Shown piece after piece: positions 1-7,707 of a stretch of 64,000 nt of DNA (positions are counted from its first letter, which is position 1; the number at the start of each line of letters is the position of its first letter). This DNA comes from Streptomyces yangpuensis (GTDB lineage: Bacteria > Actinomycetota > Actinomycetes > Streptomycetales > Streptomycetaceae): NCBI RefSeq assembly GCF_001005295.1, contig NZ_LBMK01000010.1, positions 117,475 through 181,474 of the forward strand, written 5' to 3'. A program made the position numbers and the translations under genes. A model generated the notes under the pieces. That model had not been told where the DNA came from. It did no database searches and saw only the letters and a list, made by a program, of their open reading frames with translations.

Positions 1-159
1 GGCCTCCTGCTTCGCTCGTAGAACACCACCCCCGCTCTCCACCATAGAGCAATTCGAATACCCGTGCGAAACACATGTTCGATCACCTGGGTGCGGCGAG
101 GTCATCCGTTCGGCCCGCCCCTGCTGCGGCCCGCCCCGCGCACGCCGAGCGTGTGAGAC

Positions 160-1176
160 ATGACCCCGTCCCAAGGTTTCCTCGCCGAGATCAAGGACGC
201 CGTGACCACCCGGGCGGCGCTGCTCGTCCTGGGGGTACTGGCGCTCCAGCTCGCCTTCATCACCTCGTACATCGGGGCCTTCCACCATCCGAAGCCCAGC
301 GAGATCCCCATCGCCGTGACCGCGCCCGCCGCACCGGTGGCCGAGCGGTCCGCGCAACAGCTCGGCGCCCTGCCGGGAGACCCGCTCGACCCCCGCGTGG
401 TCGAGGGCGAGGCCGCGGCGCGCGCCCAGGTCGAGAACCGGGACGTGGACGGCGCGCTGATCATCGACCCGGCCGGCCGGACCGACCGGCTGCTGGTCGC
501 CTCGGGCGCCGGAGCCTCGCTGTCCCAGGCCCTGGAGGAGGTCGTCGGCGCGGCCGAACGGGCCCAGGGGCGGACCCTACGGGTCACCGACGTGGCCCCG
601 GCCGCCAAGGGCGACAGCCGCGGCCTGAGCTCCTTCTACCTCGTCATCGGCTGGTGCGTGGGCGGCTACCTGTGCGCCGCGATCCTCGCGATCAGCGCCG
701 GCGCGCGGCCCGCCAACACACACCGCGCCGTCATCCGGCTCGGCGCGCTGCTCGTGTACGCGCTCGCGGCCGGACTGCTCGGCGCGGTCATCGCCGGCCC
801 GGTCCTGGACGCGCTGCCCGGCAGTATCTGGGGCCTGTGGGGACTGGGCACCCTGGTCGTCTTGGCGGTCGGCGCGGTCACCCTCGCCTTCCAGGGGCTG
901 GCGGGCGTGATCGGCATCGGCCTGGCGATCCTGGTGATCGTGGTACTCGGCAACCCGAGCGCGGGCGGCGCCTATCCGTACCCACTGCTGCCGCCGTTCT
1001 GGAGCACCATCGGCCCGGCCCTGCCGCCGGGCGCCGGTACGTACGCCGCGCGCTCCATCACCTACTTCAGCGGCAACGGGGCCGGCGGACCGATGCTGGT
1101 ACTGAGCGCCTGGGCCGTGGCCGGCTCAGCCATCACCCTGGCCTGCGCCACCCTCCGCCGAGGCCGCCCGGCGTAA
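160..1176 (+). CDS. Membrane protein, ABC-2/YhgE-like permease family
   Basis: A 338-residue integral membrane protein. One membrane helix lies near residues 19-40, followed by an extracytoplasmic segment of about 115 residues (to about 155). A cluster of about five hydrophobic helices follows at roughly 158-180, 192-214, 226-265 and 310-330. One N-terminal helix, a large outside loop and a C-terminal helix bundle is the layout of ABC-2 type and YhgE/DUF3533-like permeases, so transport or membrane remodelling is likely, but no substrate can be named. The ATG at 160 is the first in-frame start before a conserved-looking amphipathic N-terminus; no strong ribosome site is seen. It has no ATPase partner in the window and stands apart from the hydrolase downstream. 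Confidence 0.72.
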   Translation: MTPSQGFLAEIKDAVTTRAALLVLGVLALQLAFITSYIGAFHHPKPSEIPIAVTAPAAPVAERSAQQLGALPGDPLDPRVVEGEAAARAQVENRDVDGALIIDPAGRTDRLLVASGAGASLSQALEEVVGAAERAQGRTLRVTDVAPAAKGDSRGLSSFYLVIGWCVGGYLCAAILAISAGARPANTHRAVIRLGALLVYALAAGLLGAVIAGPVLDALPGSIWGLWGLGTLVVLAVGAVTLAFQGLAGVIGIGLAILVIVVLGNPSAGGAYPYPLLPPFWSTIGPALPPGAGTYAARSITYFSGNGAGGPMLVLSAWAVAGSAITLACATLRRGRPA

Positions 1177-1681
1177 CCCCTGCGGGGCTGCTCGGCGGCG
1201 CCCCTGCGGGGTTGCCCGGCGGGAACCTGATCGCGCAGTCGGGCGGGGTACGAGCACGGTGCGGGTGGGGCGGGGGGCCGGGCCGGTGGGGCGGGGACGC
1301 GGCGGAGTGTCCCCGCAGGACGAGCGCGCGACCAGGGCCGTCTGGTCGAGCCAGAGCCGCACGCGCCGAGCCGAGGAGACATTCCGCCGGGGCACCGCCC
1401 CTACCGCACACCACCGCCCAGCAGGAACAGTGGCCCAGCCGCGCAGCGGCAGAATTCAGCCTCGCCGGCGTTTGAGGCGCGGGGTCCGGGGCGGAGCCCC
1501 AGCACCACCGGCGGGAGCCCACGGCACCCCCAGCACCCGCCCCGCACGCTCGGCGGCGGGCGCCTGCGGGGGCCGGCACCGGAATTGCCCCCTGAGTGCG
1601 CCCTACCGCACTCCTCCCCCAGCGAGCACAATCGCCGTGACGACTCACACCGATCCACACCGACCGTGAGGGAGGGAGCGC
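1177..1681. repeat. Intergenic repeat-rich spacer
   Basis: A 505-base gap with no convincing gene. Just after the upstream stop codon there is a diverged direct repeat of about 22 bases, at about 1177-1199 and 1201-1222. Each copy contains CCCCTGCGGGG, itself a small inverted repeat, so the pair may act as a terminator. Around 1455-1500 lies a copy of the element CCTCGCCGGCG...TTGAGGCGCGG...CGGAGCCCC, which reappears at 53352-53405 and, inverted, at 53482-53625. This looks like a dispersed Streptomyces intergenic repeat. The overlapping open frames here are arginine/proline-rich shadows of GC-rich DNA. Confidence 0.5.
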
Positions 1682-2584
1682 GTGCGCCATCAGGTGCGCA
1701 CAGCGGACGGGCGCGCTCTGACCGTGGAGCGCTGGGGCGATCCGGAGGGCAAGCCCGTCTTCCTGCTCCACGGCATGCCCGGAAGCCGCCTGGGCCCGGC
1801 CCCCCGGGGCATGGTCCTCTACCAGCGCCGGATGCAGCTCATCGCCTACGACAGACCCGGCTACGGCGGCTCCGACCGTCACCCGGGCCGCACCGTCGCG
1901 GACGTGGCCCATGACGTTGCCGCCGTGGCCGACTCCCTCGGTCTGGACAGGTTCGCGGTGGCGGGCCGCTCAGGAGGCGCCGCCGGCGCCCTGGCCTGCG
2001 CCGCGCTGCTGCCGGAGCGGGTCACCCGCACCGCGGCGATGGTCGGGCTGGCCCCCCGGGACGCGGAGGACCTGGACTGGTTCGCCGGAATGGCCGCGTC
2101 GAACGTCCGGGAGTACACCACCGCCTCCACCGACCCCGAGGAACTGGCCGCCCGGCTGATCCCGCGCGCCGACGGCATCCGCAAGGATCCGGGGCGGCTG
2201 CTGGACGAGCTGCGCCGGGAGCTGACCGACAACGACCGCATGATCGTCTCGGACGCCGGGCTGCGGTCGATGCTGCTGCGGAACTACCGCGAGGGGCTGC
2301 GCCATTCGGCGTACGGATGGATCGACGACGTCCTCGCCTTCAGCCGCCCCTGGGGCTTCGACCCGGCCGACATCCGCTGCCCGGTGCTGATCTGGCACGG
2401 GGAGCTCGACGTGTTCTCCCCCGTGGGCCACTCCCGCTGGCTGGCCCGCCGGATCCCCGGGGCCACCACCACGATCGAGCCGGCCGCCGCCCACTTCGCG
2501 GCCCTGCGCGCACTGCCCGACGTACTGAACTGGCTGCTGCGCGACCTCCCGGCCCCGCCGCTCAGCGAACAGCAGCCCGCGTAA
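1682..2584 (+). CDS. Alpha/beta-fold hydrolase
   Basis: A 300-residue alpha/beta hydrolase of ordinary length. The oxyanion segment HGMPGS begins at residue 30. The nucleophile elbow G-R-S-G-G places the catalytic serine at 97. An acidic residue in ELDVF (about 240) and a histidine in AAAHFAAL (about 263) complete the triad. The core resembles haloalkane-dehalogenase/epoxide-hydrolase-like esterases; the sequence does not reveal the substrate. There is no signal peptide, so it is cytoplasmic. It starts with GTG at 1682, preceded by the purine-rich GAGGGAGCG. The next gene is the FxS precursor about 340 bases on, and nothing suggests this hydrolase belongs to that system. Confidence 0.85.
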   Translation: MRHQVRTADGRALTVERWGDPEGKPVFLLHGMPGSRLGPAPRGMVLYQRRMQLIAYDRPGYGGSDRHPGRTVADVAHDVAAVADSLGLDRFAVAGRSGGAAGALACAALLPERVTRTAAMVGLAPRDAEDLDWFAGMAASNVREYTTASTDPEELAARLIPRADGIRKDPGRLLDELRRELTDNDRMIVSDAGLRSMLLRNYREGLRHSAYGWIDDVLAFSRPWGFDPADIRCPVLIWHGELDVFSPVGHSRWLARRIPGATTTIEPAAAHFAALRALPDVLNWLLRDLPAPPLSEQQPA

Positions 2585-2826
2585 AGGCCGTTCGGCCTCC
2601 CCGCAGCGCCCCCAGGGGCTCCGCCCGGCCCCCGGCGAAGTGCGCCCCGCCGGTACGGCGAGCACCTCGAACGGTGCCACGGCCAGCCCCGGCCAGGCCT
2701 CCGGGGCGGCCCTCCCGTGCACCGCCGGAAGAAAAGGATCTTGCCGTCCGGCGAACGGCCGAATAAGCCACCTCGGGAAATACGCCGCACTCGCTATAGA
2801 ACGGTTGACCAGGCGTCATGTCTCGG

Positions 2827-2854
2827 TTGCCAATGGGGTGTGGCCGAGTAAAGT
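2827..2854 (+). promoter_or_regulatory. Candidate sigma-70-type promoter for fxsA
   Basis: TTGCCA at 2827-2832 and TAAAGT at 2849-2854 are separated by 16 bases, in a stretch from 2760 to 2900 that is clearly less GC-rich than its surroundings. This would give a leader of about 65 bases before the fxsA GTG. A second TTGAC-type hexamer lies at 2861 but has a poor -10. Nothing else gene-like is visible between 2585 and 2927. This is an inference from hexamer match and position only. Confidence 0.4.
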
Positions 2855-2927
2855 CCACGCTTGACGGCAGCGCGTCGCTGTTGTCATTCACATGCCCATT
2901 CCACATGACTTCCCCGAGGACGGTGTC

Positions 2928-3092
2928 GTGAACACTTCCGCAACCCCCCCGACCAGCACGGTCAAGGCCCGCCGGGTCCCGCTCGCCAAGATCGACGTCG
3001 AAACCGCGTCCGCGGCCACGACGCTCGGTCGCGTGCTCCCGGCAGCATCCGGCCGTCCGGTTCAGGCACCGATCTTCAACTCCGCGCTCTGA
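2928..3092 (+). CDS. fxsA: FxsA, FxSxx-COOH cyclophane RiPP precursor
   Basis: A 54-residue precursor peptide ending in F-N-S-A-L, an exact FxSxx C-terminus. The central leader has the PLAKIDVETA segment and an L-RVLP element typical of FxsA peptides, and it directly precedes the matching radical SAM gene. I chose GTG 2928 over the upstream in-frame ATG 2892 because GAGGA at 2916-2920 sits 7 bases before it and the extra 12 residues are not family-like. By family knowledge (three-residue cyclophane RiPPs, the triceptides), FxsB is expected to join the Phe ring to a nearby side-chain beta carbon within F-N-S. The exact bond here is inference. No export signal is seen, so maturation occurs in the cytoplasm. 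Confidence 0.9.
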   Translation: MNTSATPPTSTVKARRVPLAKIDVETASAATTLGRVLPAASGRPVQAPIFNSAL

Positions 3093-3099
3093 GGCGGAG
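3080..3099 (+). promoter_or_regulatory. Hairpin across the fxsA stop codon
   Basis: CTCCGC (3080-3085) pairs with GCGGAG (3094-3099) around an 8-base loop that contains the fxsA TGA. There is no T-run, so it is not a classical terminator. It may lower transcription or protect the 3' end so that precursor exceeds maturase. That role is inference. Confidence 0.35.
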
Positions 3100-3120
3100 C
3101 GAGAGCTCTAGACTGGCGGA

Positions 3121-5373
3121 ATGACCGGCCTGATCGCATTTCGCGAGATCGTCCTGAAAGTTCACAGCAGATGCGATCTTGCTTGTGATCACTGCTATGT
3201 CTACGAACATGCAGATCAGAGCTGGCGAGCCCGGCCGAAAGTGATCTCCCCCGAGGTTATTTCACGTACCGCGTCCAGGCTCGCCGAACATGCCCGTGAC
3301 CATGCACTCCCCTCCGTCACGGTGATTCTCCACGGAGGGGAACCCCTGTTGGCGGGCACGGCCCGGCTCCGACTCGTCTGCGAGGAGTTCAGCCGGGCGC
3401 TCTCCGGGATCGCCGCCCTCGACCTGCGGATCCACACCAACGGCCTCCAGCTCGGCACCCGTTGTCTCGACCTCTTCGCCGAGTTCGGCGTCCGGGTCGG
3501 CATCTCCCTCGACGGGGACCGCGCCGCCAACGACCGCCACCGCCGCTTCGCCGACGGCCGTACGAGCCATCCGCTGGTCCTCGCTGCCGTCGAGCGGCTG
3601 CGCTCTGCGCCCTACCGCCACCTCTACCAGGGCCTGCTCTGCACCGTGGACGTGGCCAACGACCCCGTCGCCGTGCTCGACGCGCTCGTCGAACTCGAAC
3701 CCCCGCGGGTGGACTTCCTCCTGCCGCACGCCACCTGGGAGACGCCCCCCGCCCGGCCGGACGGGGAGCCGGACGCCTACGCCCGCTGGCTCCTGCGGAT
3801 CTTCGACCACTGGGAGAGGCTGGGCCGCCCGGTGCCCGTACGGCTCTTCGAGTCCCTGCTGTCCACCCTGCGCGGCGGCCCCAGCCTCACCGAGTCGCTC
3901 GGCCTCGCGCCCACCGACCTCGTCGTCGTCGAGACCGACGGCACCCTGGAGCAGGTGGACTCCCTCAAGAGCGCCTTCGAGGGGGCCGCGGCCACCGGGT
4001 TCAATGTCTTCGACCACTCGTTCGACCAGGTCGCCGCCCATCCCGGGGTCCGCGCCCGGCAACTGGGCCTCGCGGGCGTCAGCGACACATGCCGCCGCTG
4101 CCCCGTCGTACGTTCGTGCGGGGGCGGGCTCTACACCCATCGGTACCGCGACCGCAACGGCTTCGACAACCCCTCCGTGTACTGCACCGACCTGCGCGAA
4201 CTCGTGGACGGGGTCGAGGGCCGCACCGCGCTGCGGGAGACCGCTCCCCAGCTGTCCGACCCGGCCGAACTGGCCCGCTCCCAGGAGGAGCTGACCCGGA
4301 TCCTGCTGGCCCGGCTGAACGCGGACCTGGCCGGCGACGCCGACTGGGCGCACGCCTGGGAGCTGGTGGCCGCCGTGGAGCGGGCCGGGGAGGCGGGCGC
4401 CGACGCGCTGGACGCCGTACTGGACCACCCCTTCACCCGGACCTGGGTACTGGCGGCCCTCGACGCCGCGCGGGACGGCCGCCCCGGCGGCCCGGAGGCG
4501 GCCCGCAGACTCACCGCGCTGGCCGCCGCGGCGGTGCTGCGCGGGGGGCTGGACCTGCCGGCCGAGGTGGCCTACCGGGACGGCGAGGTGTACCTGCCGA
4601 CGCTCGGACTGCTGCGGCTCGGGGAGCCGGGCACGGAGGGCCGGGCCTCGGTGCGCGTCACCGACGACGGCTACGCCGCCCGGGACGGCCGCTCCGAGCA
4701 CCGCTTCGGGCCGGCGGCCGGCGACGCCCGCTGGCAGCCCGTACGCACCTGGTCGCCCGGCCCGGACACGGCGCCGGTGGCGCTGGAGGACCTCGACCCG
4801 TACCGCAACTGCTTCCCCCGCCCGCCCAGGCTGCGGCTCGGCGCCGGCGAGACCGAGGAGTGGCGGGGCAGGCTCGACCGGGCCTGGGCCCTGCTGCACA
4901 AGGCGGTGCCCGGGTTCGCCCGGGCGGCGGCGGCCGGGCTGACCACCCTGACCCCGCTCGCGGGCGGCCCGCGGGCCGGCGGCTGGGGCGAGGCGGGCCG
5001 GCACGGGCCGGGTGCGCTCGGGGTGCCGTACGCGGCGGGCGTACGCGAGACCGCGCTCGCGCTGCTGACCGGGCGGCGGCGGACCCGGCTGCGGGCCCTG
5101 ACCGAGGTCGCCGACCTGTACGCGCTGGACGGGCAGTGGCAGCACCCGTCGCCGTGGCGGTCGCGCCCGGTGCCGGTGTCGCGGCTGCTGGCCGACGTCC
5201 ACGAGCGGGTGGCGGTGGAGGCGTACCGGCGGGCGACGGCGGGTCCCGAGCCGGGCGGTGCGGACCGTATCCACGAGGCGCTGGACCGGCTCTCGGCCGC
5301 GGCCGAACTGACGGTCACCGGCAAGCATCTGGTGGCGGAGCTGCGCTACGAACTGAAAGCAGTGGACGCGTGA
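3121..5373 (+). CDS. fxsB: FxsB radical SAM/SPASM maturase with degenerate HExxH-like tail
   Basis: A 750-residue two-part enzyme. Residues 1 to about 300 are a radical SAM barrel with the cluster motif CDLACDHC (Cys18, 22, 25). A SPASM region follows with Cys324, Cys327, Cys333 and about Cys355, which should bind auxiliary [4Fe-4S] clusters. It should install the carbon-carbon crosslink in FxsA. From about 400 to 750 the layout matches the HExxH domain often fused to FxsB (LY...PWR..PRP-like end, residues 660-690). Where HExxH is expected this protein has V-R-E-T-A-L (641-646), so the metal site looks lost. It lies 28 bases after fxsA and overlaps the acetyltransferase start by GTGA. The first 200 bases are lower in GC than the rest. 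Confidence 0.9.
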   Translation: MTGLIAFREIVLKVHSRCDLACDHCYVYEHADQSWRARPKVISPEVISRTASRLAEHARDHALPSVTVILHGGEPLLAGTARLRLVCEEFSRALSGIAALDLRIHTNGLQLGTRCLDLFAEFGVRVGISLDGDRAANDRHRRFADGRTSHPLVLAAVERLRSAPYRHLYQGLLCTVDVANDPVAVLDALVELEPPRVDFLLPHATWETPPARPDGEPDAYARWLLRIFDHWERLGRPVPVRLFESLLSTLRGGPSLTESLGLAPTDLVVVETDGTLEQVDSLKSAFEGAAATGFNVFDHSFDQVAAHPGVRARQLGLAGVSDTCRRCPVVRSCGGGLYTHRYRDRNGFDNPSVYCTDLRELVDGVEGRTALRETAPQLSDPAELARSQEELTRILLARLNADLAGDADWAHAWELVAAVERAGEAGADALDAVLDHPFTRTWVLAALDAARDGRPGGPEAARRLTALAAAAVLRGGLDLPAEVAYRDGEVYLPTLGLLRLGEPGTEGRASVRVTDDGYAARDGRSEHRFGPAAGDARWQPVRTWSPGPDTAPVALEDLDPYRNCFPRPPRLRLGAGETEEWRGRLDRAWALLHKAVPGFARAAAAGLTTLTPLAGGPRAGGWGEAGRHGPGALGVPYAAGVRETALALLTGRRRTRLRALTEVADLYALDGQWQHPSPWRSRPVPVSRLLADVHERVAVEAYRRATAGPEPGGADRIHEALDRLSAAAELTVTGKHLVAELRYELKAVDA

Positions 5374-6272
5374 GCGCCCACTCCCCCGCCCACTCCCCCG
5401 CCCATTCACCCGCCCCTTCACCCGCCCACTCCCCGGCCCCGGCGCCCTCCCCGGCGGGCCCGGGCCGGGGCCGCCGGACCACGGGCGCCCTGCAGCTCGC
5501 GGTGCAGCTGCGGCTGCTGGGGGTACGGCCCGGGATGCGGCTCCTGGTGCACGCCTCGCTGCGCGGGACGGGGCTGCGCGCGGAGCAGCTGCGTGACGCC
5601 CTCAGGGGCGTCCTGGGCCCGCGCGGGACCCTGGTGGTGCCGGCGTTCACCCCGCAGAACTCCAGGACGTCCAGCGCCCACCTGGAGCGGATCGCCGGTA
5701 TGGACGAGGCCGAGGTGCGGGCCTTCGTCGACCGGATGCCCCCCTTCGACCCGGCGCGCACCCCCAGCCAGGGCATGGGCTCCTTCGCGGAGGCCGTCCG
5801 GACCGCGCCCGGCGCCGCGCGCAGCGCTCACCCGCAGACCTCCTTCGCCGCGCTCGGCGCGGACGCGGAGCGGCTCTGCGCGGGCCACCGCCTGGAAAGT
5901 CACCTGGGTGAGGAGACACCCCTGGGAAAGCTGTGCTGGGAGGGCGGACAGGTACTCATGATCAATGTGGGGTTTTCCGTTTGCACCGCTTTCCATCTCG
6001 CGGAGTACCGAATTCCGAAGCCCCCCTTGCGCATGTACGAGTGTGTGGTGAAGGTGAACCTTCCGGAGGGTCATCAGGGGTCCCGCCAGGAAGGGGAGTG
6101 GACCGCATACGAGGACGTCGCACTGGACGACGGTGATTTCGCGGAGATCGGCAGGGCGTTCCCGGATTCGCGGGTGCGCAGGGGGCGGGTCGCAGCGGCG
6201 TCGAGCATGCTCTTCTCCGTCCCGGAAGCCGTTGACCACGCCCTTGAGTGGATGACCGAAAACAGACGCTGA
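5370..6272 (+). CDS. Aminoglycoside N3-acetyltransferase-family protein of FxS cluster
   Basis: A 300-residue Antibiotic_NAT/AAC(3)-family acetyl-CoA transferase. The fold begins near residue 40 (LRLLGVRPGMRLLVHASL), with the family segment GTLVVPAFTP at about 90 and a C-terminal CTAFHLAEY region. GTG 5370 overlaps the fxsB stop, so the pair is translationally coupled. Residues 4-23 are an insert of five four-residue units (HSPA x3, PSPA, HSPA) encoded by 12-base repeats, a flexible and probably recently expanded extension. In this context the substrate may be a peptide amine or a small molecule linked to the FxS pathway rather than an aminoglycoside. That is inference: the family assignment is firm, the substrate is not. 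The last 350 bases are relatively AT-rich. Confidence 0.82.
   Translation: MSAHSPAHSPAHSPAPSPAHSPAPAPSPAGPGRGRRTTGALQLAVQLRLLGVRPGMRLLVHASLRGTGLRAEQLRDALRGVLGPRGTLVVPAFTPQNSRTSSAHLERIAGMDEAEVRAFVDRMPPFDPARTPSQGMGSFAEAVRTAPGAARSAHPQTSFAALGADAERLCAGHRLESHLGEETPLGKLCWEGGQVLMINVGFSVCTAFHLAEYRIPKPPLRMYECVVKVNLPEGHQGSRQEGEWTAYEDVALDDGDFAEIGRAFPDSRVRRGRVAAASSMLFSVPEAVDHALEWMTENRR
5379..5438 (+). repeat. In-frame 12-base tandem repeat (CAC TCC CCC GCC)
   Basis: Five consecutive 12-base units encode H/P-S-P-A at the N-terminus of the acetyltransferase. Wobble positions vary between copies (TCC/TCA, CCC/CCG, CAC/CAT), so the expansion is not brand new. Copy number is likely variable between strains. 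Confidence 0.8.
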
Positions 6273-6291
6273 TTGACTGAACGATGAGGGG

Positions 6292-7707
6292 ATGTGGCGA
6301 AGCAGCTCCGGAATGATGTTTCTTCGCTCGCAGCTTCGGGACGGGGGGCGTGTGCCCGCATCAGTGCAGCCGTACTTTTTTCTCAGTTATGCGCATACAC
6401 CGAGATTCGGGGCCGGGGGGCCCGACCCCGACATGTGGGTCGAGCGCCTGTTCCGGGATCTCTGCAGCCATGTCATGGCGCTGACGGATCTGCCCGCGGG
6501 GGCCGAGGCCGGTTTCATGGACCGGGAGATACGCAGCGGCGAGGGCTGGTCGGAGCGGCTCGGGGCGGCGCTCGCCACCTGCCGGGTCTTCGTCCCGCTG
6601 TTCTCGCCGAGGTACTTCGCCAGTGAGATGTGCGGCAAGGAGTGGTACGCCTTCGCGCAGCGGGCGATCCATCAGGGGGCCCTGAGCAACCAGCCCGCCG
6701 AGGCCATCGTGCCCGCGTTATGGGTGCCGGTGCCCCCCTCGCAACTCCCCGGTCCCGCCGAGCGGTTGCAGTTCAACCACAACACCTTCGGCGAACGCTA
6801 CGTCACCGACGGGCTGTACGGGCTGATCAAACTGCGCGGTTACGCCGAGCAGTACGAGCGGGCCGTGTACGAGCTCGCCAAGCGCATCGTCCGGGTCGCC
6901 GAGACCGTCCGGCTCGAACCGGTCCGCCCGCTGGACTACCGGGGGGTGCCGAGCGCCTTCGGCCCCACGGGCGGCGGCAGTCCCGCCCGCACCCTGCACG
7001 TGACCGTCGCCGCCGCCTCCCGGCACGACCTGCCGGACGGCCGCAGCCCCGAGTACTACGGGGACAACGCGCTGGAGTGGAACCCTTACCACCCGGTGGC
7101 GCAGCGGCCCATCGCCTACGTCGCCGAGGACCTGGTCAAGAACCTCAACTACCAGACCAGCATCGGCTCCTTCGACGACGAGGCCGGGCACTACGACAGC
7201 AAGCAGCCTCCGACCCGGCCGGAGATCCTGATCGTCGACCGCTGGGTGGTGGAGGACGAGCACCGCCGCCAGCGCCTGGCCGCCTTCGACCAGGAGTCCC
7301 GCCCGTGGGTCAACGTGGTCGTGCCGTGGAACCGCTACGACCACCAGAGCCGCGCGAAGGAGATCGAGCTGGCGCGGCGGCTGGAGGAGACGCTGCCCGT
7401 CAAGATGGGCCAGGGCCGGGCCGCCTGCCGGGCCGCCGCTAACGGGGTGGCCAACATGGAGACCCTCGGGCAGATCCTGCCGCAGGTGGTCGAGGCCGCG
7501 GCGCAGCAGTTCCTCAGGCACGCCCAGGTCTACCTGCCGGCCGGCAACACCCACACCGAACGCCCGCGACTGCTGGGGCCGATGGGGATGAGCGGGCCTC
7601 CGGCCCCGCCGCGGGCGCCCTTCCCGCCCGACACGTTCGGCGGCCACAACGACGGCAACGACAGCAACGACACCGACCGGGGGGACGCGGATGACAGCGA
7701 GTCGTGA
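6292..7707 (+). CDS. fxsC: FxsC, TIR-like protein
   Basis: A protein of up to 471 residues. Residues about 27-160 form a TIR-like domain (PYFFLSYAHTP at the first strand, then RVFVPLFSPRYFAS). Residues about 225-410 match the FxsC-specific C-terminal region, with the DNALEWNPYHP segment and the block ending GRAACRAAANGVANMETLG. The last 50 residues are disordered and rich in Asn/Asp. TIR domains in bacteria are NAD-consuming effectors or scaffolds; no catalytic glutamate can be assigned with confidence. The start is uncertain: ATG 6292 has GAGGGG almost touching it, while in-frame GTG codons at about 6352 and 6364 leave a compact TIR start and the former follows a G-rich run. The 3' end overlaps fxsT by 17 bases. 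Confidence 0.82.
   Translation: MWRSSSGMMFLRSQLRDGGRVPASVQPYFFLSYAHTPRFGAGGPDPDMWVERLFRDLCSHVMALTDLPAGAEAGFMDREIRSGEGWSERLGAALATCRVFVPLFSPRYFASEMCGKEWYAFAQRAIHQGALSNQPAEAIVPALWVPVPPSQLPGPAERLQFNHNTFGERYVTDGLYGLIKLRGYAEQYERAVYELAKRIVRVAETVRLEPVRPLDYRGVPSAFGPTGGGSPARTLHVTVAAASRHDLPDGRSPEYYGDNALEWNPYHPVAQRPIAYVAEDLVKNLNYQTSIGSFDDEAGHYDSKQPPTRPEILIVDRWVVEDEHRRQRLAAFDQESRPWVNVVVPWNRYDHQSRAKEIELARRLEETLPVKMGQGRAACRAAANGVANMETLGQILPQVVEAAAQQFLRHAQVYLPAGNTHTERPRLLGPMGMSGPPAPPRAPFPPDTFGGHNDGNDSNDTDRGDADDSES

Noticed and set aside
78..94. LexA/SOS-like palindrome before the first gene
   Set aside because: CGAA and TTCG arms are 7 bases apart and the inner bases do not match the actinobacterial SOS box.
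3462..5369. Long plus-strand frame merged with the acetyltransferase
   Set aside because: The first 636 codons are a shadow of fxsB; the real start is GTG 5370.
5379..5438. CRISPR-like array
   Set aside because: The repeats are 12-base, in frame and without spacers; they encode an H/P-S-P-A tail.
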